A stretch of 64,000 nucleotides of DNA, taken from the NCBI RefSeq assembly GCF_950295315.1, contig NW_026647639.1:28839-92838 (forward strand), given 5' to 3'. The notes beneath the pieces are model-generated. The model saw nothing but the letters and a program-made list of their open reading frames with translations. It ran no database searches and had not been told where the DNA came from. Origin of the DNA: Erinaceus europaeus. Lineage: Eukaryota; Chordata; Mammalia; Eulipotyphla; Erinaceidae. This document shows, one piece after another, positions 31,373-41,489 of this stretch. Positions within the stretch are counted from its first letter, which is position 1. Each line of letters begins with the position of its first letter. The position numbers were made by a program, and so were the translations under genes.

Positions 31373-32029
31373 GTAAGAACAGTTCTCTGAGATTTCCCTC
31401 TCCACTTATGTCTATGAGGCTTTCTGACCAGATAGTTCTCAGACTTTTCTCCAAGGGTGCTGGGCAGGCTGGCAGGGGCCAGGGACTCGGTGTCTTAGGA
31501 ACTTGAGTGCTTTGAATTTCCTAATGCTTTTTAAAAACTCAACACAAGTCAGCTCCTTAAAAGTTGTTGGAGTCCAATGGCTCCAAAGGGCTCATGTTGG
31601 GTAGGAGATAGCTAGGGTGCCAGAGGAACTGGGTCCCCCAAAAAGGAGGCTAGCTGGTTGGCTACTGACAGAAATGGGTGTTCATCTATAGACAGCTTAG
31701 AAGTAGTTCTTAAGAAAAAAAAAAAGATGAATAAAAGAGGGGATTTGAAACATGAGGGAATTTTCACATCTGTGAAATCATCTTTTATTTTGTGGACAGT
31801 GTCTTTGTGGAGTTGATATAAGCTTTGTGGAGGAAGGTAAGTAGGCACTGTCTGTCCCAGCTCAGCGCCAAGTTTATACAACAGTAAATCAAACCTTATT
31901 TTTTCATTAATTGAGCAGTGTTGCTGAACTTAGAAACTATTAAATGAAGTTTAATTTTTCAATTAGTTGACTTGTGTTGCTGAGTTAAACATTAAATTTG
32001 TGAATTAATTCAGAGTTGTTGCTGCACTA
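31373..32029. other. 5' part of the J-Cmu intron, AT-rich flank of the enhancer
   Basis: No gene. From ~31860 to 32010 it is strongly AT-rich (TTAATT, AAATTTGTGAATTAATT), consistent with the matrix-attachment flank found beside Emu in other mammals. A noncoding transcript could begin near the enhancer, but I cannot place its start. Confidence 0.5.
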
Positions 32030-32240
32030 GCCAAGCGTGGGGGTGGGATGGAGGTGCAGTGGGGCTCAGAGCAGGTGGCAGGAAGAGCTCCACTTGAGTC
32101 TATTTTAGGAAGATAAAAAAAAAACCACCTTGGGTAAATTTATAGCTTCTGAGAATGTGGTTTCAATCGATTGCCTGTCCCACAAGCCCGAAAATGTCCT
32201 ACTGAGCAAAACAACACCTGCATAATTTGCCTTTCTAAAA
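32030..32240 (+). promoter_or_regulatory. Intronic heavy-chain enhancer Emu core
   Basis: Lies ~660 bp after the last JH and ~1.7 kb before the switch repeats, as in human and mouse. Recognisable elements in the known order: a muE1-like GCCAAGCGTGG (32030-32040), GCAGGTGGC (32071-32079, E-box of the muE5/muE2 type), CAGGAAGA (32079-32086, ETS/muA), a TATTTTAGGAAG stretch at the muB position (32101), AATGTGGTTTCAA (32155), CCACAAGCCCGAAA, CTGAGCAAAACA (32202), muE4-like CACCTGCATAA (32215-32225) and an octamer position ATTTGCCT (32225-32232), one base off ATTTGCAT. It drives germline and rearranged IGH transcription and locus accessibility in B cells. Confidence 0.88.
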
Positions 32241-33769
32241 AAAGTCAGACATACTGACTGAAACTAAAAGGTTCCTTATTTCTTTTCTTTTTTCTTTCTT
32301 TCTCTTTTTTTGTTTTGACTTCATCCTCTAGTATTAAACTTAATGACCTCTTTTTGCTCAAATGTAACTTATCAACTTCTTTCTTATACTCATTTTATAT
32401 AATATGTTTAAGAAATTAAAGTCCCTTATGGAAAAATCATCTTGTTTAAGATTAGTGGTTCCTCCAAGTGGTAATTATTCTCATATCTCATTTTTCTCAT
32501 TTCTTAAAACACTTTTGCACGGACTCTTTATAATTCTTTAAGTCCATTTCTCTTTATGGTTACAAAGTATTTTGATATTCTGATAAAAATTAAGTGTTTT
32601 CATGGTTTTGGCTTTGCTATTGATGAAAAAAACTTCTCAAGTCTTTAATATATGGCATATTTTGAGTGAATTGTGTATGCCTGGTCTAGATTATTTCAGT
32701 TGTACTTGTGAGTTGTTAACCTAAGAGAAATAGACATCCCAGTTAGAAGTTTAACCAGAAAGGGATTCAGTTTCTGGATTTTTAATAATGGTTGTTTATA
32801 AGGGTTGCTATTTCTTCCCACTGGGTGTCCTTCTTATTTGCAGGATAGTTTCAGACTTTAATCACTGTCCTAGTTTCTTAGTTTAGGGGGTGTTCAGTTA
32901 TGTCCGGGGGTCTCCTGGGAGACACAGGTTTCTTAGCCTTTTTGAATGACTAGTCCTGAATCAGTCATGGAATGATATAGAGTCTGGAACTGACCATGCC
33001 CGAAACTCCAGGAGTGAGTGACCAAGCACCAAATGGTAAGAAATGTGACCCCACTACTGGCTTTGCTCTGCAGGAAACTTTTTTTTTTTACTTTTGCTTG
33101 GAAGAGAATGGGTCTTTGGTTACTTTGAAGACCAGGATCTGTGGGTGTTGGTCCATTGAGTGTTCATCTGTTCACTTCCATTTAACATTTTCTAAGTGAC
33201 CTTCTGAGGAAAGGTGGCTAGAGCTTCACCCTTGTTCATTGACTCTTAATTTTTCTTTCCCAGCAAAAATCTGACTTCTCTTCCCTTTGACTTAAAATGC
33301 AGTTGTGAGTCTAGATTAGCCTTGTGCTTTGGAAAGAAGCACGTGTCTTTAAGTGTTTTTTGTTTGTTTGTTTGTTTGTTTTTTATAGACATTGAAGCAA
33401 CAATTTCAGATATCTTGTCAATTCTAAGGGTGGGGTGGGGGTAAGGTTATGGAGAAAGAGCTCTGTTAGACCCCAGGTTTATTTCAGACTTTGAAGGGAA
33501 AGAATGACTGAGATGGGAAGGAATAGTCCTAGCTCTTGTTTTGTGCACCACTGGTGGTTAATGCTCTGTATCCTGGTAGACCAGCTCCTGAATGCAGGGT
33601 GTGCTGGAGCATTTCATCTGAAGCTGGAGAGCAGTGATTTGGTTTAGGGAGATAATAGACAGCAATTATGTGTGTATGGTTGCAGGGGTGGGGGGCCAGA
33701 GACTAAGAAAATGACATTTCAGTGGAGAGAGTTCAAGGGATTCTTGGGGTTAAACTAGGCTGAGTGACA
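32241..33769. other. J-Cmu intron between enhancer and switch region
   Basis: AT-rich to ~32700 (second matrix-attachment-like flank), then ordinary intron. A (TTTG)n run lies at ~33357-33382. No coding potential. The short Imu exon of sterile mu transcripts would lie near its left end but cannot be delimited by eye. Confidence 0.5.
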
Positions 33770-36550
33770 GAATGAGGCTGAGCTGGCAAACTATTGAGCT
33801 TTCTGGACTGAGTTTGGGACAATGACCCTGAGCCAGCTAAGTTAAGCTAGGCCTGACTTAACAAAACAGATTTGAGCTGAGCTGAGTTAAAATGAACCAA
33901 CTAATCTAGACTGGGCTAAACTGAGCTGGGGTGAATCAGCTAAACTGAATTGAACTTGCCTGAACTAAATTGAACTAGGCTGACCTGAATTGAGTGTGGC
34001 TTAGTTGGACTGAGCTAGATTGAGTGAGGCTAAACTAGGCTGAGATGAGTTGAATGACTTGAATTGGCCTGAGCTTGACTGAGCTGGGCTGAACTGCCTG
34101 AGCTGGGCTGATCTGTGCTGAGCTGGGTTGAACTGTCTGAGCAGGGATAAACTGGGCTGAACCATCTGAACTGGACCAAGCTGGGTTGAACTGCCTGAGC
34201 AAGGCTGAGTTGGATTGAGATGGACTAATTTAGGCTGAGCTGCGCTGTACCGCCTGAGCTGGACCAAGCTGCCCTGAACTGTGCTTAGCAGGGCGGAGAT
34301 TAGCTGAGCAGGGTTTAGCTGGGTTTAAGCTGGGATGAACTGCCTGAACAGGGTTGAGCTGGGCTGGGCTGGGCTGAACTGCCTGAGCTGGGTTGAGCAA
34401 AGTTTAGCTGGACTGAACTCTCTGAGCAGGATGAGAAGGGTTGAGCTGGGCTGAACTGCCAGAGCTGTGCTGAGCTGGTCTGAACCACTAGAGCTGGGCT
34501 GAGCTGGGCTGAACCACCAGAGCTGAACCATGCTAGGCTGAGCTGAACTAAGCTGAGCTAAGCTGAACAGAGCAGGGCTGGACTGAACTGCCTGAGCTAG
34601 ACCAAGCTGAACTGAGCTGGGCTGAACTACCTGAGCTGGGCTGAACTGGGCTGAATAGCCAGAGCTGGGCTGAACTGCCTGAGCTGAACCATGCTGTGCT
34701 GAGCTGAACTGACCAGGGATGAGCTAGGCTAAGCTAGGCTGAGCTGAACAGAGCAGAGCTGGCTGAGCAGGGCTTAGCTGGGCTGAACTTTCTAAGCAGG
34801 ATGAGCAGGGCTGAACCGCCAAAGCTAAACCATGCTGGGCTGCTGGGCTGAACTGAACTAAGCAGGGATGAGCTGGGCTAAGCTGAACAGAGCAGGCCTG
34901 GGCTGGACTGCCTGAGCTGGACCAAGCTGAATAGAGCAGGCCTGAGCTGAACTTCCTGAGCTGGACCAAGCTGAACTGAGCTGGGCTAAACTGCCTGAGC
35001 AGATCTGAGCTGGGCTGAGCTGGGCTAAACAGCCAGAGCTGGGTTGAACCACCGGAGCTGAGCCATGCTGAGCTGAACTGAGCAGGGATGAGCTGGATTA
35101 AACTGGGTTGAGCTGAACACAGCAGAGTTGGGCTGAACTGCCTGAGCTGGACCCAGCTGGATTGAAATAGGCTGAACTACTTGAGCTGGACTCAGCTGGG
35201 CTAAAAAACTAGGCTGAACTGCCTTAGCTGGACTGAGCTGGGCTGAGCTGGGTTGAACCACCTGAGCTGAGCCATGCTGGGCTGAGCTGAATTGAGCAGG
35301 GATGAGCTGGGTTAAACTGGGTTGAGCTGAACACAGCAGAGTTGGGCTGAACTGCCTGAGCTGGACCCAGCTGGATTGAAATAGGCTGAACTATCTGAGC
35401 TGGACTCAGCTGAGCTAAAAAACTAGGCTGAACTGCCTTAGCTGGACTGAACTGGGCTGAGCTAGGTTGAACCACCTGAGCTGGGCTAAAATAGGCTGGA
35501 CTACCCGAGCTGGGATAAGCAGAACTGAGCTAGGTGGAACTGCCTAAGCTAGACTGAATGGGGATAACTGGGCTGAGCTGGGATGAGCTACCTGAGTTGG
35601 GTTGATCTGGGCTGAGTTTAACTGGGTAGAGCTGCTTGATCTAGATTAATGGGGATGATCAGGGCTAAGCTGGGCTAAGGTGGGCCTAGCCACCTGAGCT
35701 GAGTTGAGGTGAGTGAGTTTAACCGGGTAGAGCTGGGCTATGGTAGTCTAACCACCTAAGCAGGTCTGATCTGAGCTAAGCTGAGCTGGGCTGAGCTGTA
35801 CTGAGCTGAACTCTAAGTAGAGTTGCCTGAATTGGATTACATGAGGCTGAACTGTGTTGAGCTAAATTGAGCTGAGCTAAGTGGCCTAAATTGGCTGAAC
35901 TGTCTGAGCTGGGTTGAGGTGGGCCTAACTTGCTGAGTTGTGCTATACTGATCTCAGATGAAATGAGCCTCCTCAATTGGGCTGAACTCCTGAGCTGGGT
36001 TGAGCTGGGATGAACCAGGATGGACAGAGCTCAAGAAAGCCAAATTATCTAAATTGGGCTGAGCCACCTGAGTTAGCCTGAGCTGAACTGAGCTGAGCTG
36101 AGCTGAGCTGAACTGAGCTGTCCTGAACCAGGCTGAGCAGGGCTGAGCTTGACTGTGCAGGATTCAGCTGGGCTAAGCTGATTTGAAGTAGGGTGAACTG
36201 AGTCAAAGTGTGCTCAAGTGACTGAACTGGGCTGAGCCATCTTGAACAGGGTCTAACTGTGCTGCACTGGGCATTGCTGAGTCAGCCCCAATTACATAGA
36301 GCTGAGCAGGGCTAAGCTAGGCTGAACCTGACTGGGCATAACTAGGTTCAACTCAACTGTACCAAATTGTACTGGTCTTAGTAGGTTTAACAGTGGGAAG
36401 CCAGAGTGAACCAGATGAGGTGAGCTAACCTGCTGAACTTGCTGACCTGAGGTGGGATAAGAGGGTTAAACTGAGGGGAATTGGACTGAACCAGATGGCC
36501 TGAACTGGAAGAATACACTAAACTGTATTACCTAGGTCTATCCATGCTTC
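33770..36550 (+). repeat. Switch-mu (Smu) region
   Basis: About 2.8 kb of degenerate tandem pentamers GAGCT, GGGCT, GAACT and GGTTGAGCTGGG-like units, G-rich on the + (non-template) strand and full of AGCT, the preferred AID target. A recurrent longer unit is CTGAACTGCCTGAGCTGG. Two copies of a ~209 bp block are nearly identical (35042-35250 and 35251-35465), with the start of a third. Transcription through it forms R-loops and permits class-switch recombination. Long minus-strand frames rich in Ser, Gln and Pro here are repeat artefacts. Confidence 0.95.
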
Positions 36551-37132
36551 AGAACAAACCCAGCAGAAGTGGAATAAGCAGGGATTGCTAGATGGGGTAG
36601 CAGAAGTTTTGGTTCATTTTGCAGGGATGGGCTAAATCAGCCTGCCCTGGGCACATGGGCTGATCTCAGGGTCTGGCTGTGCCAGTGAGTGAGTTAAGCC
36701 ATCACTGCCATCATCTTGTTACTGCGAAGGCTAACCTCTTTGTGGTTGTAGTGGAAAGCCAAGAGGCCAATGATAGATGACCTGACAAATGGGCAACTCT
36801 ATTCTGAAGCCAAGTATGGTAGTCAAAACTCAAGGTCACAGAGCACAGCAGAGACCTCTCAGCCTTGAGCCTAATTCTGAGCTACCCTGTGCCATGTCTC
36901 GGTAGGGAGTGTTTCAGCCACTGGGAGCTACCCTCATGCTTCCAGGAGCTCAGAGCTCCAGCAATGATCCCACATCCCTAAACACCCTAATTGCTTGTTA
37001 CAGCTTCCTTCTGGGCTATAGAACACAGCCAACAAATCTAAGGATAGGCATCACAGCTGCTGTGGGGACAGGATGGATCTGTGGGAGATTCTTTTCACAA
37101 GCACCTTCTGTTCTATTCCTTTGGGTCCTCAG
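36551..37132. other. Smu to Cmu intron end
   Basis: Non-repetitive intron ending in a pyrimidine-rich acceptor (TCCTTTGGGTCCTCAG) at 37132. Nothing else seen. Confidence 0.6.
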
Positions 37133-37444
37133 ATAACCCATCTGCCCCCACGCTGTTCCCACTTGTCTCCTGTGAAAGCACTGATGACAGCCTGGTTGCC
37201 CTGGGATGCCTGGCCCGAGACTTCCTGCCCAGCACAATCAACTTCTCTTGGAACTTCAAGAACAACAGTGAGGTTGGCAGCCATAATGTCCAGACCTTTC
37301 CATCGGTGCAGAGCCAAGGCCGGTACATGGCCAGTTCACAGCTGTTGCTTCCCTCTGTGAACCTGCTTCCAGGCTCAGATGACTTCCTGGTGTGCAATGC
37401 CAAGCACCCCCAGGGAGAAAGGCGTCTGAATGTGCAAATACCAG
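37133..37444 (+). CDS. IGHM: Immunoglobulin mu heavy chain, CH1 exon
   Basis: Pairs with the light-chain constant domain and links V region to Fc. Acceptor CAG at 37130-37132, donor GTAAGT at 37445. The first codon is split with the J segment (G|AT, Asp), so the exon begins DNPSAPTLFPLVSC. It is a 104-residue Ig domain with the intradomain pair GCLARDF and LVCNAKH and the core Trp in FSWNF. The early Cys of LVSC is at the position that bonds to the light chain in human mu. Potential N-glycosylation sites NFS and NNS. Phase 1 at both ends, matching CH2. Expressed from + strand transcripts starting at a rearranged V. Confidence 0.97.
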
Positions 37445-37517
37445 GTAAGTGCATCCTGTCTAAGTCAGGTGGTATGGGATATGAGTCGATGGCCATTCTG
37501 ACACCTGTGTCCCACAG

Positions 37518-37862
37518 GGGTTGGTGAGCTGCCTCCCAATGTCAGCATCTTCATCCCACCTCGAGATGCCTTCTCCAGCTCTGGTGCAGGTCCACGCACT
37601 TCCCAGCTCATCTGCCAGGCCACAGGCTTCAGTCCCAAGAAGGTGTCAGTATCTTGGCTTCGTGAAGGGAAGCCCTTGAAGGTGGGCATTGACACAGGCA
37701 CCGTGGAGACTGAGCCCAAGGGGGCTGGACCCCAGACCTTCAGGATCACGAGCAGGCTTACTATTACTGAGAGTGACTGGCTCAGCCAGAATGTGTTTAC
37801 CTGTCGGGTGGAGCACCTCGGGCTTCACTACCAGAAGAATGTGTCCTCTGTGTGTGGACCTG
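37518..37862 (+). CDS. IGHM: Immunoglobulin mu heavy chain, CH2 exon
   Basis: Replaces the hinge in IgM. Acceptor CCCACAG at 37517, donor GTGAGT at 37863; 345 nt, phase 1/1. It opens [18 protein letters not shown] and contains the Ig pair LICQATGF and FTCRVEH with the Trp of VSWLREGK, and DWLSQ before the second Cys. The C-terminal Cys (SVCGP, codon 37853-37855) is at the position of human Cys337, which joins the two mu chains of a monomer. Potential N-glycans at NVS (start) and NVS (KNVSSV). The intron before it is only 73 bp. Confidence 0.97.
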
Positions 37863-38289
37863 GTGAGTGTTCTTTCCCAGAAACTTCATCCCAGGGAATA
37901 CACAGAAAAGAGGGCCACACAGAGAACAAAGACCTCCACCCATGACAGCAACCTCACACATACAGGACAGAGGTCCCAAGAGTTCACACAAGCAGGGCAG
38001 GAACCCACAACACACAGGACAAACACATACAATCCAGACAGCTCATGCAGGGTAAGTCCACTCACAGACAGAACTGGGGCCACCATATACAAACATGCCT
38101 GTCTACTCAGGTCTGTGAGTGCTATCCTAACATGACCAGTTGCTCCAAACTTGGCTTTCTGGTATGCCAAGTGTGGGAGTGACCATAAGAAAAATTTGGG
38201 AAACAGGTGGGGTGAGAGCCCAACACCCCCTTTCAGCAGGAGCTCAGAATGAGTGGGGCCACATCTGAGCCATTTCTCCCCCTCCACAG

Positions 38290-38607
38290 CTGCCCCCACC
38301 ACCATCAGGGTATTCACCGTGCCACCTTCTTTTGCCGGTATGTTCCTCAACAAGATGGCCAAGCTGACCTGCCTGGTCACTGACTTGGTCACCTATGACA
38401 GCCTGAACATCTCCTGGGCCCATGACGGTGGTGATAAACTGAAGACCAGCTTTAAAGTATCTGACAGTCACCTCAACGGCACTTTCAGTGCTGTGGGTGA
38501 GGCCTCTATATTTGTGGAGGACTGGAAGTCTGGGAGGAAGTTCACATGCACTGTGATCCACAAGGACCTGCCCGCCCCACTCAAGCACACCATCTCTTAC
38601 TCCAATG
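38290..38607 (+). CDS. IGHM: Immunoglobulin mu heavy chain, CH3 exon (lacks the Cys414-equivalent)
   Basis: Fc domain carrying complement-binding surface and, in human and mouse, Cys414, which bonds adjacent IgM subunits. Acceptor CTCCACAG at 38289, donor GTAGAC at 38608; 318 nt. It contains [16 protein letters not shown] and [13 protein letters not shown], so the intradomain bond is intact. The extra cysteine, within ASICEDDW in human and ASVCVEDW in mouse, is here ASIFVEDW: codon TTT at 38511-38513 gives Phe. Potential N-glycans NIS and NGT. The rest of the domain is ordinary and the frame is open, so this is not a pseudogene. Confidence 0.96.
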
Positions 38608-38729
38608 GTAGACACCTCTTCCCCCAGCTGGGCTTCCCTGGACATCCCTAACCACCCCTCAGCCTGAACCTCCTCTGGGGACACCCCAACACACCACCCT
38701 ATCCCTGACCTACCTATCTCCTCCCACAG

Positions 38730-39124
38730 AAGGTGTCAAACACCCACCATCTGTGTATATATTGCCGCCAGCAAAGGAGCAGCTGCACCTGCGAGAGTCA
38801 GCCTCTGTCACTTGCCTGATGAACAACTTCTCACCTGCTGACTTATTTGTCCAGTGGCAACACAAAGGGCAGCCAGTATCTCCTGACAAGTATGTGACCA
38901 GTGCCCCCATGCCTGAACCCCAGGCACCTGGCCTCTACTTCTCATACAGTGTGCTGACCGTGAGTGAGGAGGAGTGGAATGCCGGTGACACTTTCACCTG
39001 TGTCGTGGGACATGAGGAGCTGCCCCACTCAGTGACCGAACGCACCGTGGATAAGACCACTGGTAAACCCACCCTCTACAATGTATCCCTGATCCTATCT
39101 GACACGGCTGGCATCTGCTACTGA
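38730..39124 (+). CDS. IGHM: Immunoglobulin mu heavy chain, CH4 exon with secretory tailpiece
   Basis: Acceptor CTCCCACAG at 38729. The Ig domain carries [17 protein letters not shown] and FTCVVGHE, then the tailpiece [20 protein letters not shown] and TGA at 39122-39124. The penultimate Cys and the NVS glycan of the tail, needed for polymerisation and J-chain contact, are both present. An internal donor G|GTAAAC at 39062/39063 removes the tail and joins M1 for the membrane form, as in other mammals. Use of the poly(A) signal at 39238 or the internal splice decides secreted versus receptor IgM. Confidence 0.97.
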
Positions 39125-39237
39125 CCTGCCCATCTTCTCAGGCAGCCCTGCCCCTGATTGACCGCAGTGTGTGTGTGTGCTTGTGTGCAAAGCAAGTGTC
39201 AAAACAGGGTGGGGCATGGCTTCTGACTCAATTTAGA

Positions 39238-39243
39238 AATAAA
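39238..39243 (+). terminator. Poly(A) signal of secreted mu mRNA
   Basis: AATAAA 114 bases after the CH4 stop codon, with a GTGTGTGTGTG stretch upstream at ~39168. Its use in plasma cells yields secreted IgM mRNA. Confidence 0.88.
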
Positions 39244-39409
39244 GACATCCATTCAAAATATCCTGGTCCTGAATAAGCAGTGTTCTGACCTGCAGCCTTG
39301 GCTGTGCTGCCCACCTGCCTCCCTACTCCTGCCCTATCATCTTCAAGCCTTGGTCTCCCCTCTTGCAGCTCAAAACCCACACACCCTGCTGTTCAAGTTG
39401 CATCTATGG

Positions 39410-39970
39410 TATCTGAGGGTACAAGCCACATGCACATGCATGTACAAATGCAGCACACATACACACACACATGTTCATGCACACTCATTTACTTAGTCAC
39501 AGACACAACTTCACACAGGATGTGGACAAACTTTCCAAAGGTTGACATACAACTGTTATCACACCAATGTGTACACAATTATGTATACATACACACACAA
39601 ACACATGATGACATAATGGGCAATGCATACGTACATGAACACACATGGACACATATGTTCTTACATATGTTCTTATACAAAAATGAGCTGTACACATAGA
39701 CTTCATGAATTAAACAAGGCTCACATGTATGTAGACATGCAAACATATAGGATTGTGAACACCTACCCAAACACATGCACAGAGAGACATGTGAACACAT
39801 TGATGTGTACACACAACACAGATGAAAAAGTCCCATGACACATATACATATGTGTAGATAAGCATGATCACATGTACACATGTGTGTGGATCAGTGTGGA
39901 TGGATGCATACATGTGTGTGGACCAATATTGAAACATGTGTGCACATATGAACACACATATTAATACATA
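39410..39970. repeat. CACA/CATG-rich low-complexity tract in the CH4-M1 intron
   Basis: Mixed ACACAC, ACATG, GTGTAC and ATGTAC steps over 560 bp without a constant unit, prone to left-handed DNA. It produces His/Thr/Cys-rich false frames on both strands. Confidence 0.75.
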
Positions 39971-40998
39971 GATACCCACTGACACCTGTGGACACACACG
40001 GATACCTGTCCTAGAAGCAGTGCTGCCACTGCTACCCAGTGAGCAGTGTGTCCTGTCCAGACTCACTGTCCCTCCAGGCCCCTCCTCTATAAGATTCTGC
40101 TTGTCTTTCTGGCTCATGCTAAAAATGTGTGCACAAGCCACTGTGTTCAGATGCAGACCTCAGGACTCAGTACTGCAATATGCCTCACTGACTTCTGTTC
40201 CTCAGGGATGCCACAAGACAGGTCTGTACTCTTAGTGGCTCTTCCCAGAACCCCATGTGAACAGAACAGGCTGTGTAGGATGCCAGCTAGAGGAGGCAGT
40301 TCACCCTTGAGGCCCTGCTCTGGCTTTCTGCCCTTGCCAGTGACCAGCTCTGAAAATAATGGAGGGAGGCTGTGAGAGCAGGAGACCTGAGAGTCACTGT
40401 CTGTCCTATGTGAACCCCTCCTTCTCTGCTTGTTCCTGGGCCTCATGACCTGAGTTCTAGATGCCCTGGGGGATATTCTGTGTGTGTGATGAACATAGAT
40501 CCATCTGAATGCCCTCAATCTGTCCACCACCTCTTACACATCCCTGGGACTAGTTCAAACTCACTCCCAATCACAGAGTCATGAATCCCGGCCTATAGGA
40601 GCCCTCCCAGCCACTCCTTTGTGCCCTCACGCACTGAGGAGGGAAGTGAGTGTTCTAGGAGAAAGCCTGGATGGTGGCCAAGCATAAGCTACAGTGGACT
40701 GTTTCCCAGTTCCACTTTCTTAGTATCAGGTAAACCATTCCAGCACTCTCTCCAACAGTCCAAGACACTTTGGGTACCCAGTCCCAAAAAAGTTGTACCA
40801 CACCCCTATATGAATGTATGTAACTTTTATCTGGTTTTATGTCCCCCTCACCACCCCTGCATCACCCACCCTGGAGCATAGATAGTCCCTCCTCAAGGAC
40901 AGCACAGCTGAGTGCATGGGATCTGGTGAACATAACTGGTGGCAGGCTTGTCTTGTGGTGGTCTGATCCTGATACAGTGTGTTCTACGTCTATTGCAG

Positions 40999-41114
40999 GG
41001 GGGGAAGTGAGTGCAGAGGAGGAAGGCTTCGAGAACTTGTCAGCCATGGCCTCCACCTTCATCGTCCTCTTCCTCTTGAGTCTCTTCTACAGCACCACCG
41101 TCACCCTGTTTAAG
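40999..41114 (+). CDS. IGHM: Immunoglobulin mu membrane exon M1
   Basis: Encodes the extracellular acidic linker and transmembrane helix of membrane IgM, which associates with CD79A/CD79B. Acceptor TATTGCAG at 40998 and donor GTGACA at 41115. Spliced from CH4 at 39062 it reads [18 protein letters not shown] and then the helix [21 protein letters not shown]. The polar Thr/Ser/Tyr face used for CD79 contact is conserved. Where human and mouse have Trp (ENLW) this has Ser (codon TCA, 41040-41042). Six G residues follow the acceptor. Confidence 0.96.
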
Positions 41115-41224
41115 GTGACAGGAACAGTGGGGAGGCAGCTGGTTGGGGAAAAGGAGCCAGACACCTGAGAACAATCTGCCCATCTCCCTACACTGGTCAG
41201 GACTCATATAATCTGTCTCTGCAG

Positions 41225-41233
41225 GTGAAGTAA
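41225..41233 (+). CDS. IGHM: Immunoglobulin mu membrane exon M2 (coding part)
   Basis: Acceptor CTCTGCAG at 41224 followed by GTG AAG TAA, giving the last residues VK of the short cytoplasmic tail (Lys from M1, then Val-Lys), the same KVK tail as other mammals. The exon continues as 3' UTR to about 41480. Confidence 0.95.
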   Translation: MK

Positions 41234-41452
41234 CTACCCATGTCAGCCTTGGTCAAGACATGGAACCCTGTGAAAGCTGCTGGTGCTGGGCTCTCTGGGC
41301 CTGCAAAGCCTCCAAGTATCACCTATCTGCTTGTTGCCACTACCCCTTGCTTCCAGCTGTAACATATTGACTGCCCTTGTACATGGCCAAGCTTGCAGCT
41401 GTGCAGCCACATTGCACCTTCCCTTCCACTGTACCATAAACACACCATTATA

Positions 41453-41458
41453 AATAAA
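41453..41458 (+). terminator. Poly(A) signal of membrane mu mRNA
   Basis: AATAAA 220 bases after the M2 stop; cleavage is expected near 41470-41490, where a T/G-rich stretch follows. Confidence 0.85.
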
Positions 41459-41489
41459 CATATTGTGCTCTGGGATGCACTATCTCTTG

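Noticed and set aside
34001..35976. Long minus-strand frames rich in Gln, Ser, Pro across Smu
   Set aside because: They are translations of degenerate switch pentamers with few stop codons; no start context, splice sites or protein family, and the coding strand of the locus is +.
37867..38135. Plus-strand frames in the CH2-CH3 intron
   Set aside because: Repetitive CACAGAC-rich intron; no acceptor/donor pair in phase and no Ig residues.
37113..38910. Minus-strand frames opposite the Cmu exons (up to 168 codons)
   Set aside because: Shadows of the conserved CH exons; the + strand carries correct splice sites and Ig-domain residues.
39497..40141. Cys/His-rich frames in the CH4-M1 intron resembling zinc-binding peptides
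   Set aside because: Produced by the CACA/TGTG low-complexity tract; the Cys/His spacing follows the repeat, not a finger motif.
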